DNA from: Amycolatopsis camponoti
Lineage (GTDB): Bacteria > Actinomycetota > Actinomycetes > Mycobacteriales > Pseudonocardiaceae
Length of the DNA stretch: 64,000 nucleotides
Reading direction: 5' to 3'
NCBI RefSeq assembly: GCF_902497555.1
Contig: NZ_CABVGP010000001.1
Coordinates: 2,026,501 to 2,090,500 of the forward strand
The position numbers and the translations under genes are program-made. The notes under the pieces are model-generated. The model had not been told where the DNA came from and searched no databases. It was given only the letters and a program-made list of their open reading frames with translations. Shown here piece after piece: positions 1 through 9,355 of this stretch (positions are counted from its first letter, which is position 1; each line of letters begins with the position of its first letter).

Positions 1-8
1 TCCGGGTG

Positions 9-1095
<1,087 letters not shown>

Positions 1096-1869
1096 GTGCC
1101 TGCCCCTCCGCGCCATCACCGCCTGTCCGCCGACGGTCCCGTGCTCGACGGGATTCCCGAGCACGGCCGTGTCCCGCGCTACTACGCGGTCAAGGTCGAA
1201 CTGCTGGCGGTGATCGCGGAACTGGGCGAAGGATCGGTGCTGCCCACGGAACGGGAACTGTGCGAGCGGTTCGAGGTGTCGAGGGCGACCGTGCGGCAGG
1301 CAGTCGGCGAGCTGGTGCTCGAGGGCAGGCTCAGCCGGCGGCAGGGGAGCGGCACGTTCGTCGCGGGCCCGAAGCTGGTGCAGCCGCTGGCCCTGGTGAG
1401 CTACACCGAAGGGCTGCGGCGTCAGGGCATCCGGCCGGGCCGCACGGTGATCACCCTCGAGCGGCGCCTGGCCGGCAGCGCGCTGGCGGCCGACCTGCAG
1501 GTCACGTCGGACGCCGAAGTGATCCACATCGAGCGGGTGCTGCTGGCCGACGAGGAGCGCGTCGGCCTGGAGTCGACATATCTCCTGGCCGAGCGGTTCC
1601 CGACGTTGCTCGAGGTGTTCGACCCCGAGCAGTCGCTGTACGCGTGCTTGAGCGAGAAGCTGGGCGTGGTCTTCGACGGCGCCGAGGAACGCGTCGAGAC
1701 GGTGCTGGCGACTCCGCGCGAGGCCCTGCTGATCGGGACGAACCCGGCGCTGCCGATGCTGCTGATGCACCGGATTTCGTGGGGTCCGGACGGGGCGCCG
1801 TTCGAGCGGGTGCGTTCGTTGTACCGCGGTGACCGGCTCAGTTTCGTGACCCGGCTCGGGCGCGCCTGA
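1096..1869 (+). CDS. GntR-family (HutC/DasR-like) transcriptional regulator
   Basis: This is a DNA-binding regulator of 257 aa. The N-terminal winged helix contains LPTERELCERFEVSRATVRQ followed by the wing sequence GSGTFVA. A C-terminal UTRA effector domain follows, with the family ending VRSLYRGDRLSFVTRLGR. The overall pattern, including SYTEGLRRQGI and ETVLATPREA, closely follows Streptomyces DasR, which senses phosphorylated aminosugars; the ligand here is not shown. I chose GTG at 1096 because the frame upstream is low-complexity and lacks the family pattern. No strong Shine-Dalgarno precedes it, so the mRNA may be leaderless. Three sites resembling the DasR operator lie at 4987-5002, 5062-5077 and 9350-9365. 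The gene stands alone between divergent and co-directional neighbours. Confidence 0.88.
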   Translation: MPAPPRHHRLSADGPVLDGIPEHGRVPRYYAVKVELLAVIAELGEGSVLPTERELCERFEVSRATVRQAVGELVLEGRLSRRQGSGTFVAGPKLVQPLALVSYTEGLRRQGIRPGRTVITLERRLAGSALAADLQVTSDAEVIHIERVLLADEERVGLESTYLLAERFPTLLEVFDPEQSLYACLSEKLGVVFDGAEERVETVLATPREALLIGTNPALPMLLMHRISWGPDGAPFERVRSLYRGDRLSFVTRLGRA

Positions 1870-1950
1870 GGCGACGCTGCTCGGGCTGGTCCGGGGGCGC
1901 GCGGCGCACCGCCGATGCAACCGTTCCGGCGTCCGGTCCGTCTGGCAGGT

Positions 1951-2442
1951 ATGCGCACAGTGCTGGGTACGGGTCTGCTGCTCCTCACGCTGACGGCCTG
2001 CGGGGCGGCGAACACGGCCGCGCCCGCCGGCAGCACCGGTCCGGAGACGCCGACGACGTCGGCTTCGTCCTCGGTGCCCGGTTCGCCGCCGGTCGCCCCG
2101 CCGCCGTCGCAGACGGTCGGCCGCCCGACGCAGGGCATCGCCCCGGGCGACGACGTGATCGCGGAGTCCCAGGTCGACGCGCGCGGGCTGCCCGAGGGCT
2201 ACCCCCGCAGCCTCACGCGGAGCACCGACGGCAAGACGCTGATCCTCCAGGCGGAGGAGGGCGGGTGCCGCCGCGTCTCGGCCCACGTCGGCGACCAGAC
2301 GCCGGAGCGGGTCGTCGTGCTCGTCGCCGTCACCGCGGCGAAGAAGGGCCAGATGTGCCCGGACTACATCAAGGAGGTCAGCGTCCCGCTGGCGTTGGCC
2401 GAACCGCTCGGGACGCGCACCGTGGTGCTCACGCAGGGCTGA
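1951..2442 (+). CDS. Lipoprotein of unknown function (first of a tandem pair)
   Basis: This is a putative membrane-anchored lipoprotein of about 163 aa. The start at 1951 gives a short basic N-terminus, a hydrophobic stretch and the lipobox LTAC, so Cys would be lipidated. A long Pro/Ser/Thr/Ala-rich linker follows. The C-terminal domain of about 90 residues contains VDARGLPEGYP, EEGGCR and KKGQMCPDY, with two conserved cysteines that could form a disulfide. The same domain recurs in the next gene, so the pair arose by duplication. A strong hairpin terminator follows directly, so the two copies are probably separate transcripts. The function is not recognised. An upstream in-frame ATG at 1915 is less likely because it would bury the signal peptide. 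Confidence 0.8.
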   Translation: MRTVLGTGLLLLTLTACGAANTAAPAGSTGPETPTTSASSSVPGSPPVAPPPSQTVGRPTQGIAPGDDVIAESQVDARGLPEGYPRSLTRSTDGKTLILQAEEGGCRRVSAHVGDQTPERVVVLVAVTAAKKGQMCPDYIKEVSVPLALAEPLGTRTVVLTQG

Positions 2443-2459
2443 CGCACCGCATCGACGCT

Positions 2460-2496
2460 GGGAGGGCCGCCCCGGGACGCCCGGGGCGGCCCTCCC
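2460..2496 (+). terminator. Perfect 17-bp hairpin terminator
   Basis: Two 17-base G+C-rich arms (2460-2476 and 2480-2496) are exactly complementary around the 3-base loop ACG, starting 18 bases after the lipoprotein stop. No U-tract follows, as is common for actinobacterial terminators. Confidence 0.85.
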
Positions 2497-2585
2497 GGAC
2501 CACGTCCACGGAGCTTCCACGGGAAAGCTCCCCGTGGGTCGATCTTCGGTGCAACCCCTCGCCGCGCTCGTTCCGTCTTCGGGAC

Positions 2586-3101
2586 ATGAGGTACTTAGCG
2601 AAGGTGGCCGGGACCGGCGCGATCCTGCTGATGGCGACGGCTTGCGCCGGCCAGAACGTGCCCATCAGCCAGCCCGCCGCCGGGGGGACCTCAGCGGCTC
2701 CCACCGGCAGCGTGTCGACGTCGCCGACCGAGTCGGTGCTGCCGGCGCCGCCGTCGGCGAACCCGCCGGGCAAACCCCGGCTGACCGTGCCCGAGGGCAG
2801 TACCCCGGTGCCGCCGGACAAGGTCGACGCCGCCGCGCTGCCCAAGGACTACCCGCACGAGGTGTGGACGTCCAACGGCGGCACCATCCTCAACATCCGC
2901 GCCCAGGAAGGCGGCTGTGGTCACGCGCTCGGCGAGGCGGCCGAGCAGGCGGGCGACCACGTCGTCGTCAACCTGAGCGAGACCAAGGCCCAGACCGGTC
3001 AGATGTGCACGATGGACATCCGGTACCCGGTGATCTCGGTCGCGCTGGCCGCGCCGCTGGACCAGCGCACGGTGGTGCTGAAGACCACGCCCGCGAAATG
3101 A
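2586..3101 (+). CDS. Lipoprotein of unknown function (second of a tandem pair)
   Basis: This 171-aa protein has the same design as its upstream neighbour: signal peptide, lipobox ATAC, a Pro/Ser/Thr-rich spacer, then a C-terminal domain. Shared blocks are VDAAALPKDYP, QEGGCG, TGQMC and LAAPLDQRTVVLK. Both cysteine positions of the domain are kept. The start at 2586 places the basic residue and hydrophobic core correctly. The gene lies about 90 bases behind the terminator hairpin and must carry its own promoter. The START-like gene begins 14 bases after its stop, so those two may be co-transcribed. I do not recognise a biochemical function; the anchored, disulfide-capable form suggests a cell-surface or sensing role, which is inference only. 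Confidence 0.8.
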   Translation: MRYLAKVAGTGAILLMATACAGQNVPISQPAAGGTSAAPTGSVSTSPTESVLPAPPSANPPGKPRLTVPEGSTPVPPDKVDAAALPKDYPHEVWTSNGGTILNIRAQEGGCGHALGEAAEQAGDHVVVNLSETKAQTGQMCTMDIRYPVISVALAAPLDQRTVVLKTTPAK

Positions 3102-3115
3102 TCTAGGGTCGGGTG

Positions 3116-3553
3116 ATGGGAAGCCGCCAGGTCTCACGCACCGCGATCGTCGCCACGACCCCGGAGAAGATCTTCGGGCTCCTGGCCGATCCGGCCCAGC
3201 ACCCGCTCATCGACGGATCCGGCACGGTCCGGGCCGCCCAGTCCGGCGGCCCGGACCGGCTCACGCTCGGTGCCAAGTTCGGCATGGACATGAAGATCGG
3301 CGCGTCGTACAAGATCCTCAACACCGTGGTCGAGTTCGAAGAGGGCAGGCTGATCGCCTGGCGGCACTTCAACGGGCACCGCTGGCGCTGGCGCCTCGAA
3401 CCCCTCGACGGCGGCCGCACCGAGGTCACCGAGACGTTCGACTGGTCGACGGCCAAGTTCCCGCTGGCCATCAGCCTCAGCCCGTTCCCGCGCAAGAACG
3501 CCGACGGCATCGAGAAGACCCTGGCTCGGCTCGGGGAGCTGTTCCCGGCCTGA
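3116..3553 (+). CDS. SRPBCC (START/polyketide-cyclase-like) protein
   Basis: This 145-aa single-domain cytoplasmic protein looks like the SRPBCC fold. It opens with a strand and the helix [24 protein letters not shown] run of strands follows, including RLIAWRHFNGHRWRWRLEPL and TEVTETFDW. A long C-terminal helix closes the pocket. Members bind lipids, cyclic polyketides or other hydrophobic ligands, and some are enzymes; nothing here fixes the ligand. GTG at 3113 immediately precedes ATG 3116 and could also be used. It follows the second lipoprotein by 14 bases, and the efflux pump gene lies 65 bases downstream on the same strand. Confidence 0.82.
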   Translation: MGSRQVSRTAIVATTPEKIFGLLADPAQHPLIDGSGTVRAAQSGGPDRLTLGAKFGMDMKIGASYKILNTVVEFEEGRLIAWRHFNGHRWRWRLEPLDGGRTEVTETFDWSTAKFPLAISLSPFPRKNADGIEKTLARLGELFPA

Positions 3554-3570
3554 CGGTGACCCACCCGGAT

Positions 3571-3605
3571 TAGTTGTACAGTGCTTAATATTGTCCGTGC
3601 AACTA
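3571..3605 (+). promoter_or_regulatory. AT-rich promoter/operator upstream of the MFS pump
   Basis: This short AT-rich island in very G+C-rich DNA ends 13 bases before the pump's GTG. TAGTTG at its left edge is the reverse complement of CAACTA at its right edge. Two TTGT..GTGC half-sites repeat directly at 3574 and 3591. This arrangement resembles a TetR/MarR-type operator over a promoter. No such regulator gene is adjacent, so the binding protein is unknown. Confidence 0.45.
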
Positions 3606-3618
3606 GTTTGGGAGAGCG

Positions 3619-5022
3619 GTGCCGCAGCCGGTGCGGCGGCGGCTGGTCCTGGCCATCTGCTGCCTGAGCCTGTTCATCGTCGGGCTCGACAACACGATCG
3701 TGAACCTCGCGCTGCCGTCGATCCGCCACGAGTTCGGCGCGTCGGTCTCGAGTCTGCAGTGGACGATCGACGCGTACACGCTCGTGCTGGCGAGCCTGCT
3801 CATGCTGTCCGGCTCGACGGCCGACCGGATCGGCAGGCGCCGGACGTTCCAGACCGGGCTCGCGCTGTTCAGCCTCGGCTCGCTGCTGTGCGGGCTCGCG
3901 CCGGACATCGGGCCGCTGGTCGCTTTCCGCGCGCTGCAGGCGATCGGCGGGTCGATGCTCAACCCGGTCGCGCTGTCCATCGTCGCCAACGTCTTCACCG
4001 ACCCCCGTGACCGCGCCCGCGCGATCGGCGTCTGGGCGGGGGTGAACGGGCTGAGCCTGGCGGTCGGGCCGGTGCTCGGCGGCGTCCTCGTCGCCTGGGC
4101 GGGCTGGCGCTCGATCTTCTGGATCAACGTCCCGGTCGGCGTGGCCGCGATCGTGCTGACGGCGCTGTTCGTCCCGGAGTCCCGCGCTCCGCGCCCGCGC
4201 CGCCTCGACCCGGTGGGGCAGTTGCTGGTGATCGTCCTGCTGGCGTCGCTGACGTACGGGATCATCGAAGGCCGCGGCTCGGGCGCGGCGGTGGTGGTGG
4301 GGTGCTTCCTGATCGCCGCGGCGGCGCTGGCGGTGCTGGTGCCGTACGAGCGCCGGCGCCGCGACCCGTTGCTGGAGCTGAGGTTCTTCCGCAGCGTGCC
4401 GTTCTCGGGTGCGACGCTCACCGCGGTCGCCGGCTTCGCGGCCCTGTCGGGCTTCCTGTTCCTCACCACCCTCTACCTCCAGGAAACGCGCGGCTTTTCG
4501 GTGCTGCACGCGGGTTTGCTGACCCTGCCGATGGCCGTGCTGACGGCCGTCGGCGCGCCGCTGTCGGGCCGGATGACCGGGACCCGCGGCCCGCGGCTGC
4601 CGTTGCTGGTGGCCGGTGCGGGGATCGCCGTGTCCGGTGTCGTACTGGCCGGGATCGGCCCGCGGACGCCGATTTCGCTGCTGGTGGTGGGGTACGTGTG
4701 CTTCGGCATCGGCTATGGCCTGCTCAACGCGCCGATCACGAACGCGGCGGTGTCCGGGATGCCGCGCGAGCAGGCGGGCCTGGCGGCGGCGGTGGCGTCG
4801 ACGAGCCGCCAGGTGGGGACGTCGCTGGGGGTGGCGGTGGTCGGCGCGGTCGTGGCGGGGAGCGCCGGGACGCCGCCGGGGACCGGCCGCGCGGTGTGGA
4901 CGATCGTCGCGGGCTGCGGGGTGCTGGTGTTCGTGCTGGGGCTGGTGACGACGGGCCGCTGGGCCATGGCGACCGCTGCGCGTGTGAGTGGTCCGGACCA
5001 CGAAGACGCCCCGGCGGCCTGA
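3619..5022 (+). CDS. MFS efflux transporter, DHA2 (14-TM) family
   Basis: This is a proton-coupled drug or toxin exporter of the cytoplasmic membrane, 467 aa, with about 14 hydrophobic segments. The first helix carries the DHA2 signature LDNTIVNLALPSI, and SGSTADRIGRRRTFQ is the loop 2-3 motif. A conserved helix-5 region follows at GPVLGGVLVAWAGWRSIFWINVPVG. The GTG start is preceded by GGGAG at a suitable distance. An AT-rich inverted-repeat operator immediately upstream suggests inducible expression. The gene stands alone, so substrates cannot be deduced. A 14-bp palindrome (GTGGTCCGGACCAC) falls within its last codons. Confidence 0.9.
   Translation: MPQPVRRRLVLAICCLSLFIVGLDNTIVNLALPSIRHEFGASVSSLQWTIDAYTLVLASLLMLSGSTADRIGRRRTFQTGLALFSLGSLLCGLAPDIGPLVAFRALQAIGGSMLNPVALSIVANVFTDPRDRARAIGVWAGVNGLSLAVGPVLGGVLVAWAGWRSIFWINVPVGVAAIVLTALFVPESRAPRPRRLDPVGQLLVIVLLASLTYGIIEGRGSGAAVVVGCFLIAAAALAVLVPYERRRRDPLLELRFFRSVPFSGATLTAVAGFAALSGFLFLTTLYLQETRGFSVLHAGLLTLPMAVLTAVGAPLSGRMTGTRGPRLPLLVAGAGIAVSGVVLAGIGPRTPISLLVVGYVCFGIGYGLLNAPITNAAVSGMPREQAGLAAAVASTSRQVGTSLGVAVVGAVVAGSAGTPPGTGRAVWTIVAGCGVLVFVLGLVTTGRWAMATAARVSGPDHEDAPAA
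4988..5001. promoter_or_regulatory. DasR-operator-like palindrome, site 1
   Basis: GTGGTCCGGACCAC is a perfect 14-bp palindrome. The 16-mer at 4987-5002 matches the DasR operator form AGTGGTCTAGACCACT at 13 of 16 positions; the centre is CCGG instead of CTAG. It lies in the 3' end of the MFS gene, about 190 bases before the secreted barrel-protein gene. Confidence 0.4.
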
Positions 5023-5062
5023 CCGCCGCGCGATCCGCTGTTGAGCGTCGCTTGTCCGACCG

Positions 5063-5076
5063 GTGGTCCGGACCAC
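5063..5076. promoter_or_regulatory. DasR-operator-like palindrome, site 2
   Basis: This is an identical GTGGTCCGGACCAC palindrome exactly 75 bases downstream of site 1, in the intergenic region before the gene at 5186. It again matches the DasR operator form at 13 of 16 positions (5062-5077). Confidence 0.42.
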
Positions 5077-5185
5077 TCCGGCCGGTCGGTGTCGAAGTCG
5101 TCGAAAAGTCTTTTGAAATCTCGGTGAACCGCCGCTGTTACCGAGCCGTATCCATCAGTGAGGTGGTGATCAGAGAGGAGGGGCC

Positions 5186-5881
5186 ATGCCCCGCTTGAGT
5201 AGTGGTCGGCACCGCAAGCAGGCGACCGTCGGTCTGGCCGCGCTGCTGGGGGTCGCCGGTGTCACCGCGACCGCCATCGCGCTGAGCAGCCCCGCGGGCA
5301 ACGCCGCCGAGGCGCCCAAGGAGAACTGTGGGGGACTCGACACCGCGCTGCAGAACAACCTGAACTTCATCGCGGGCCAGCAGGCGGCCCCGGACGCGCA
5401 GTCGGCCGCGCGGATCGCCAACCGGCAGGCGGTGGTCGACCTGATCCAGCAGCGGCGGCAGGTCGCCGGCTGCACGGCGAACGTGGCCGCGAACAACGGC
5501 CAGGCCGCGCAGGCCCCGGCCCAGCAAGCACCGGCCCAGCAGGCACCCGCCGCGCAGGCCCCGGCGCAGCAGGCGCCCGCTCAGCAGAACCAGAACCAGG
5601 CCGGGGCGAACACCGGCAACCAGGGCGCGACCGGCGATGTCGTGTGCGCGGGCTCCACCGTGACGCTCTCGGGCGAGGGCGGCGCGCCGGCGGCGTCGAG
5701 CAACCAGTTCCCGGCGGGGACGAAGCTGAAGGTGACCAACCTGGACAACTCGAAGTCCACGACGGTCGAGGTGACCTCGGTGTCGGGCAGCTGCACGCTG
5801 CTCAACAACGCGGCCTTCGAACAGGTTCGGGAACCCGGAAAGTTCCTCATCCGGCGCGCACGGATCGAGCGCGTCGGCTGA
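5186..5881 (+). CDS. Secreted protein with APAQQ repeats and a double-psi beta-barrel domain
   Basis: This 231-aa exported protein has an N-terminal signal segment (about residues 12-41). A helical region follows with two cysteines. Residues 108-140 form a low-complexity linker of repeated APAQQ/QAP units. The C-terminal domain (about 150-231) reads FPAGTKLKVTNLDNSKSTTVEV, then NNAAFEQV. That is the layout of RlpA/expansin-type double-psi barrels, although the catalytic Asp-containing loop is replaced by a cysteine-flanked turn. Such proteins act on or bind cell-wall glycan, or inhibit proteases; which applies here is open. A strong GAGGAGG precedes the ATG. Two DasR-operator-like palindromes lie upstream, hinting at amino-sugar control. 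Confidence 0.75.
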   Translation: MPRLSSGRHRKQATVGLAALLGVAGVTATAIALSSPAGNAAEAPKENCGGLDTALQNNLNFIAGQQAAPDAQSAARIANRQAVVDLIQQRRQVAGCTANVAANNGQAAQAPAQQAPAQQAPAAQAPAQQAPAQQNQNQAGANTGNQGATGDVVCAGSTVTLSGEGGAPAASSNQFPAGTKLKVTNLDNSKSTTVEVTSVSGSCTLLNNAAFEQVREPGKFLIRRARIERVG

Positions 5882-5897
5882 GGGAGCAGGGAAGAAA

Positions 5898-5926
5898 GGG
5901 GGCACCGGCGGCGGGCCGGTGTCCCC
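5898..5926. terminator. Bidirectional hairpin terminator
   Basis: Arms of 11 bases (5898-5908 and 5916-5926, one G-U pair) enclose a 7-base loop. The hairpin lies between two convergent stop codons and can serve both the barrel-protein gene and fumarase. Confidence 0.75.
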
Positions 5927-5938
5927 TTCCCTTGCGTG

Positions 5939-7600
5939 CTAACGGAAGCTGATCTGCAGCACCGGGTCGCCGGTGCTCGCGAAGAAGTCGTTGCCCTTGT
6001 CGTCGATGACGATGAACGCCGGGAAGTCCTCGACCTCGATCTTCCAGACGGCTTCCATGCCGAGCTCGGCGTACTCGAGGACGTCGACCTTCTTGATGCA
6101 GTCCTGCGCGAGCCGCGCGGCCGGGCCGCCGATCGAGCCGAGGTAGAACCCGCCGTGCGACCGGCACGCGTCGGTGACCTGCTTGGAGCGGTTTCCCTTG
6201 GCCAGCATGACGAGTGAGCCGCCGGCGGCCTGGAACTGCTCGACGTAGGAGTCCATCCGCCCGGCCGTCGTCGGCCCGAACGAGCCGGACGCGTAGCCCT
6301 CCGGCGTCTTGGCCGGGCCGGCGTAGTAGACCGGGTGGTCCTTCAGGTAGTCCGGCATCTCCTCGCCGGCGTCGAGACGCTCGGCGATCTTCGCGTGCGC
6401 GATGTCGCGCGCGACGACCAGCGGCCCGGTGAGGGAAAGCCGCGTCTTGACCGGCAGCTGCGAGAGCTGGGCCCGGATCTCGGCCATCGGCCGGTTGAGG
6501 TCGACGCTCACGACGTCGTCGGAGAGGTCCTCCTCGGTGACGTCGGGGAGGAAGCGGGCCGGGTCGCGCTCGAGCTGCTCGATGAAGACGCCGTCCGCGG
6601 TGATCTTCGCCTTGGCCTGGCGGTCGGCGGAGCAGCTCACGGCGACGCCGACCGGGCAGCTCGCGCCGTGGCGGGGGAGCCGGATGACGCGGACGTCGTG
6701 GCAGAAGTACTTGCCGCCGAACTGCGCGCCGATGCCGAACTGCCGGGTCATCTCGAGGACCTGCTGCTCGAGGTCCCGGTCGCGGAAGGCGTGGCCCAGC
6801 TCGGAACCCTCGGCCGGCAGGTTGTCGAGGTAACGCGCCGAAGCGAGTTTTGCGACCTTCAAGTTGAACTCGGCCGACATGCCGCCGACGACGATCGCGA
6901 GGTGGTACGGCGGGCAGGCCGCGGTGCCGAGGCTGCGCAGCTTCTCGTCGAGGAAGCGCGCGAGCCGCTTCGGGTTCAGGACGGCTTTCGTCTCCTGGTA
7001 GAGGAACGTCTTGTTGGCGCTGCCGCCGCCCTTGGCCATGAAGAGGAACTCGTAGGCCGGGTCGTCCTGACCGTCCTTGTGGTAGAGCTCGATCTGGGCC
7101 GGGAGGTTCGTGCCCGTGTTGCGCTCGTCCCAGAAGTTCACCGGTGCCATCTGCGAGTACCGCAGGTTCAGCTGCTGGTAGGCGTCGAAGATGCCCCGCG
7201 AGAGAGCTCGCTCGTCGTCGCCGCCGGTGAGGACGCCCTCGCCGCGCTTGCCGATGACGATGGCGGTGCCGGTGTCCTGGCACATGGGGAGGACGCCGCC
7301 GGCCGAGATGGCGGCGTTGCGCAGCAGGTCCATGGCGACGAAGCGGTCGTTGCCGCTGGCCTCGGGGTCGTCGACGATGGCGCGCAGCTGCTGAAGGTGT
7401 GATGTGCGCAACAGGTGCTGGATGTCGGTGATGGCGGTGCGCGCGAGGGTGGTCAGCGCGGCGGGGTCGACCTTGAGGAACTTCCGCCCGGCGGCTTCGA
7501 CGGTCTCGACGCCCTCGTCGGTGACCAGCCGGTACTCGGTGGTGGTGTCCTTGCCGAGGGGGAGGACTTCGGTGTGCTGAAACGTGGTGGTGGACGGCAC
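5939..7600 (-). CDS. fum: Class I fumarate hydratase (Fe-S)
   Basis: This enzyme interconverts fumarate and L-malate in the TCA cycle, in the cytoplasm. The 553-aa protein has the two-part build of class I fumarases. The N-terminal part carries [21 protein letters not shown] and the cysteine-containing [12 protein letters not shown], with cysteines placed to hold the oxygen-labile [4Fe-4S] cluster. The C-terminal part carries [14 protein letters not shown] and KGNRSKQV. The GTG at 7600 is chosen because AAAGGAG lies at the correct distance in front of it; an in-frame ATG 36 bases upstream lacks this. It is single-gene, transcribed leftward, and ends at a shared terminator. A class I enzyme implies sensitivity to oxidative stress. 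Confidence 0.93.
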   Translation of the reverse strand: MPSTTTFQHTEVLPLGKDTTTEYRLVTDEGVETVEAAGRKFLKVDPAALTTLARTAITDIQHLLRTSHLQQLRAIVDDPEASGNDRFVAMDLLRNAAISAGGVLPMCQDTGTAIVIGKRGEGVLTGGDDERALSRGIFDAYQQLNLRYSQMAPVNFWDERNTGTNLPAQIELYHKDGQDDPAYEFLFMAKGGGSANKTFLYQETKAVLNPKRLARFLDEKLRSLGTAACPPYHLAIVVGGMSAEFNLKVAKLASARYLDNLPAEGSELGHAFRDRDLEQQVLEMTRQFGIGAQFGGKYFCHDVRVIRLPRHGASCPVGVAVSCSADRQAKAKITADGVFIEQLERDPARFLPDVTEEDLSDDVVSVDLNRPMAEIRAQLSQLPVKTRLSLTGPLVVARDIAHAKIAERLDAGEEMPDYLKDHPVYYAGPAKTPEGYASGSFGPTTAGRMDSYVEQFQAAGGSLVMLAKGNRSKQVTDACRSHGGFYLGSIGGPAARLAQDCIKKVDVLEYAELGMEAVWKIEVEDFPAFIVIDDKGNDFFASTGDPVLQISFR

Positions 7601-8037
7601 TGCCAGGCTCCTTTGCCAGCTCCGGGATCGGTCCACCCTACGCAGCGGGGAGGTCGACGCCGAAGAGGCATGCGGTCACTGTGGGCCACCCCACGCCCAC
7701 CGCGGGCGCGTGAGCCGGGTCCCGCCGGACGAATGGTCGGGAGGCCGGGTCCACCCCGACGGACCCGACCTCCCGGGGAGAGCTTCCGGACGCGTGCACG
7801 CCCGGTCGCGAGGTCTGTACCGGTACTTCGAGGCTGGCGTGACCCAAGTCATAAGTCAACGCCGCCGAATGGGTACCGCCACCGGTTGCTACCCAGGTCG
7901 GCGCAGCGTCAAACCGGTTCTTGGTGACATATTTTCGGTCGCCACGACGCCCCTGGTCGTCGCTGTGCGCACAAAAAACGGGGCGGGTGCGCACTCTGTG
8001 CGCATCCGCCCCGTTCGGCGTAGTCGTGGATCGGTGA
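7601..8037. other. Gene-free region between sigB and fumarase
   Basis: These 437 bases hold the sigB terminator at 7973-8014 and, by position, the fumarase promoter. I see no gene and no clear promoter boxes; short open frames here have no family resemblance. Confidence 0.5.
7973..8014 (-). terminator. Intrinsic terminator of the sigB-type gene
   Basis: A 16-base stem (7978-7993 with 7999-8014, one G-U pair) and 5-base loop sit 23 bases beyond the stop codon. On the minus strand the stem is followed by six T residues, giving a textbook intrinsic terminator, unusual in this genome where most hairpins lack a U-tract. Confidence 0.9.
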
Positions 8038-9066
8038 TCAGCTGGCGTAGGCGCGGAGCCGGTCCGCGCGCTCGCCCTGGCGGAGCTTCGACATGACCTC
8101 GCGCTCGATCTGGCGGACGCGCTCGCGGGACAGCCCGAAGTGCTTGCCGATCTGGTCGAGCGTGCGGGGCTGGCCGTCGTCGAGGCCGTAACGCAGGCGG
8201 ATGACCTGCTGCTCGCGGTCGTCCAGCGTCGACAGGACCCGGCGCAGGTCGTCCTGCAGCAGGCTCGAGATCACGGCGCTCTCGGCGTCCGTCGCCTCGG
8301 AGTCCTCGATGAAGTCGCCCAGCGGGGCGTCCTCCTCGGTGCCGACCGGCATGTCCAGGCTTACCGGGTCACGCGAGTGGTCGAGCAGGTCCGAGATCTT
8401 GTGCGCCGGGATGCCCGACTCGGCCGCCAGCTCCTCGTGCGTCGCGTCGCGCCCGAGCTGCTGGTGCAGGTCGCGCTTGATGCGGGCCAGCTTGTTGACC
8501 TGTTCCACGAGGTGGACCGGGAGCCGGATCGTGCGCCCCTGGTCGGCCATCCCCCTGGTGATGGCCTGGCGGATCCACCAGGTCGCGTAGGTCGAGAACT
8601 TGAACCCCTTGGAGTAGTCGAACTTCTCCACCGCGCGGATCAGACCCAGGTTCCCCTCCTGGATCAGATCGAGCAGCGGCATCCCCCGGCCGGTGTAGCG
8701 CTTGGCCAGCGAGACCACCAGGCGGAGGTTGGCCTCCAGCAGGTGGTTCTTGGCCACGTGCCCGTCACGGACCAGGGCGGAGAGCTCCTTGCGGCGCTTC
8801 GGGGTGAGGTTCTCCCCGGTGTCCAGCATGTGCTGGGCGAAGACGCCGGCTTCGATGCGCTTGGCGAGCTCGACCTCGTCGGCCGCGGACAGCAGCGCCG
8901 TCTTGCCGATACCGTTGAGGTAGACACGCACGAGGTCGGCGGCGGGGCTCGGGGCGTCGAGGTCGCCGTCGGCGAGCGCCCCCACGCTCACCGGCTCCTC
9001 GGACACCTGAGCCGGGATGCGCTCGCGAATCCCGCGCGACTCGCGTTCGAGAGTCTGGACTGACAT
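8038..9066 (-). CDS. sigB: RNA polymerase sigma factor, group 2 (SigB/HrdD type)
   Basis: This is an alternative primary-like sigma factor of 342 aa that directs RNA polymerase to stress or stationary-phase promoters. Region 1.2 lies at about residues 44-74. Region 2 contains [30 protein letters not shown] (split motif at 113-142) and the -10 recognition helix [13 protein letters not shown]. Region 4.2 has [17 protein letters not shown]. It lacks the long acidic/basic N-terminal extension of the primary factor at 55093, so it is the group 2 paralogue. GGGGAGG precedes the ATG. An ECF-type promoter at 9189-9215 would place it under an extracytoplasmic-function sigma factor, as known for M. tuberculosis sigB. 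Confidence 0.93.
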   Translation of the reverse strand: MSVQTLERESRGIRERIPAQVSEEPVSVGALADGDLDAPSPAADLVRVYLNGIGKTALLSAADEVELAKRIEAGVFAQHMLDTGENLTPKRRKELSALVRDGHVAKNHLLEANLRLVVSLAKRYTGRGMPLLDLIQEGNLGLIRAVEKFDYSKGFKFSTYATWWIRQAITRGMADQGRTIRLPVHLVEQVNKLARIKRDLHQQLGRDATHEELAAESGIPAHKISDLLDHSRDPVSLDMPVGTEEDAPLGDFIEDSEATDAESAVISSLLQDDLRRVLSTLDDREQQVIRLRYGLDDGQPRTLDQIGKHFGLSRERVRQIEREVMSKLRQGERADRLRAYAS

Positions 9067-9355
9067 TCTGCCTCCCCGGTCACGGGCTGAACGTGTTGCT
9101 GCGGTCGTCCCACCGGGTGCGTACCCGCGGACCGGGGCCTGTGGAACCCGGTACGCCGGTCCGGCCGGCTTGGCTGGACATCTGGCACAACGCTCCGGGT
9201 TTCCAAAACGTTCCCGGCTCGCCTGAAAAGGAGACGGCTGCGGGCGCGCTCCGGTTGCTCCACCATTGCTGAGCTTTTGCTGAGAACGGTCCGTGACCGG
9301 ACAACCTGAGAATCCGATGTGAATCGGGTCGAGATGTGAACCGGCGGGCGGTGGT
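9067..9355. other. sigB leader and promoter region
   Basis: This 289-base stretch between dtd and sigB, both leftward genes, holds the ECF-type promoter described separately, which implies a leader of roughly 120 bases. A directly repeated TTTGCTGAG/GTTGC-like stretch near 9270-9285 is the only other pattern noted. No small gene is evident. Confidence 0.45.
9189..9215 (-). promoter_or_regulatory. ECF-sigma-type promoter for sigB
   Basis: Read on the minus strand, GGGAAC (9210-9215) is followed after 17 bases by CGTT (9189-9192). This is the GGAAC-N16/18-GTT layout bound by SigE/SigH/SigR-class ECF factors. Transcription would begin about 115 bases before the start codon. Confidence 0.6.

Noticed and set aside
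7601..7972. Small gene or riboswitch before fumarase
   Set aside because: No start signal, family resemblance or conserved RNA fold could be recognised; only promoter function is expected.
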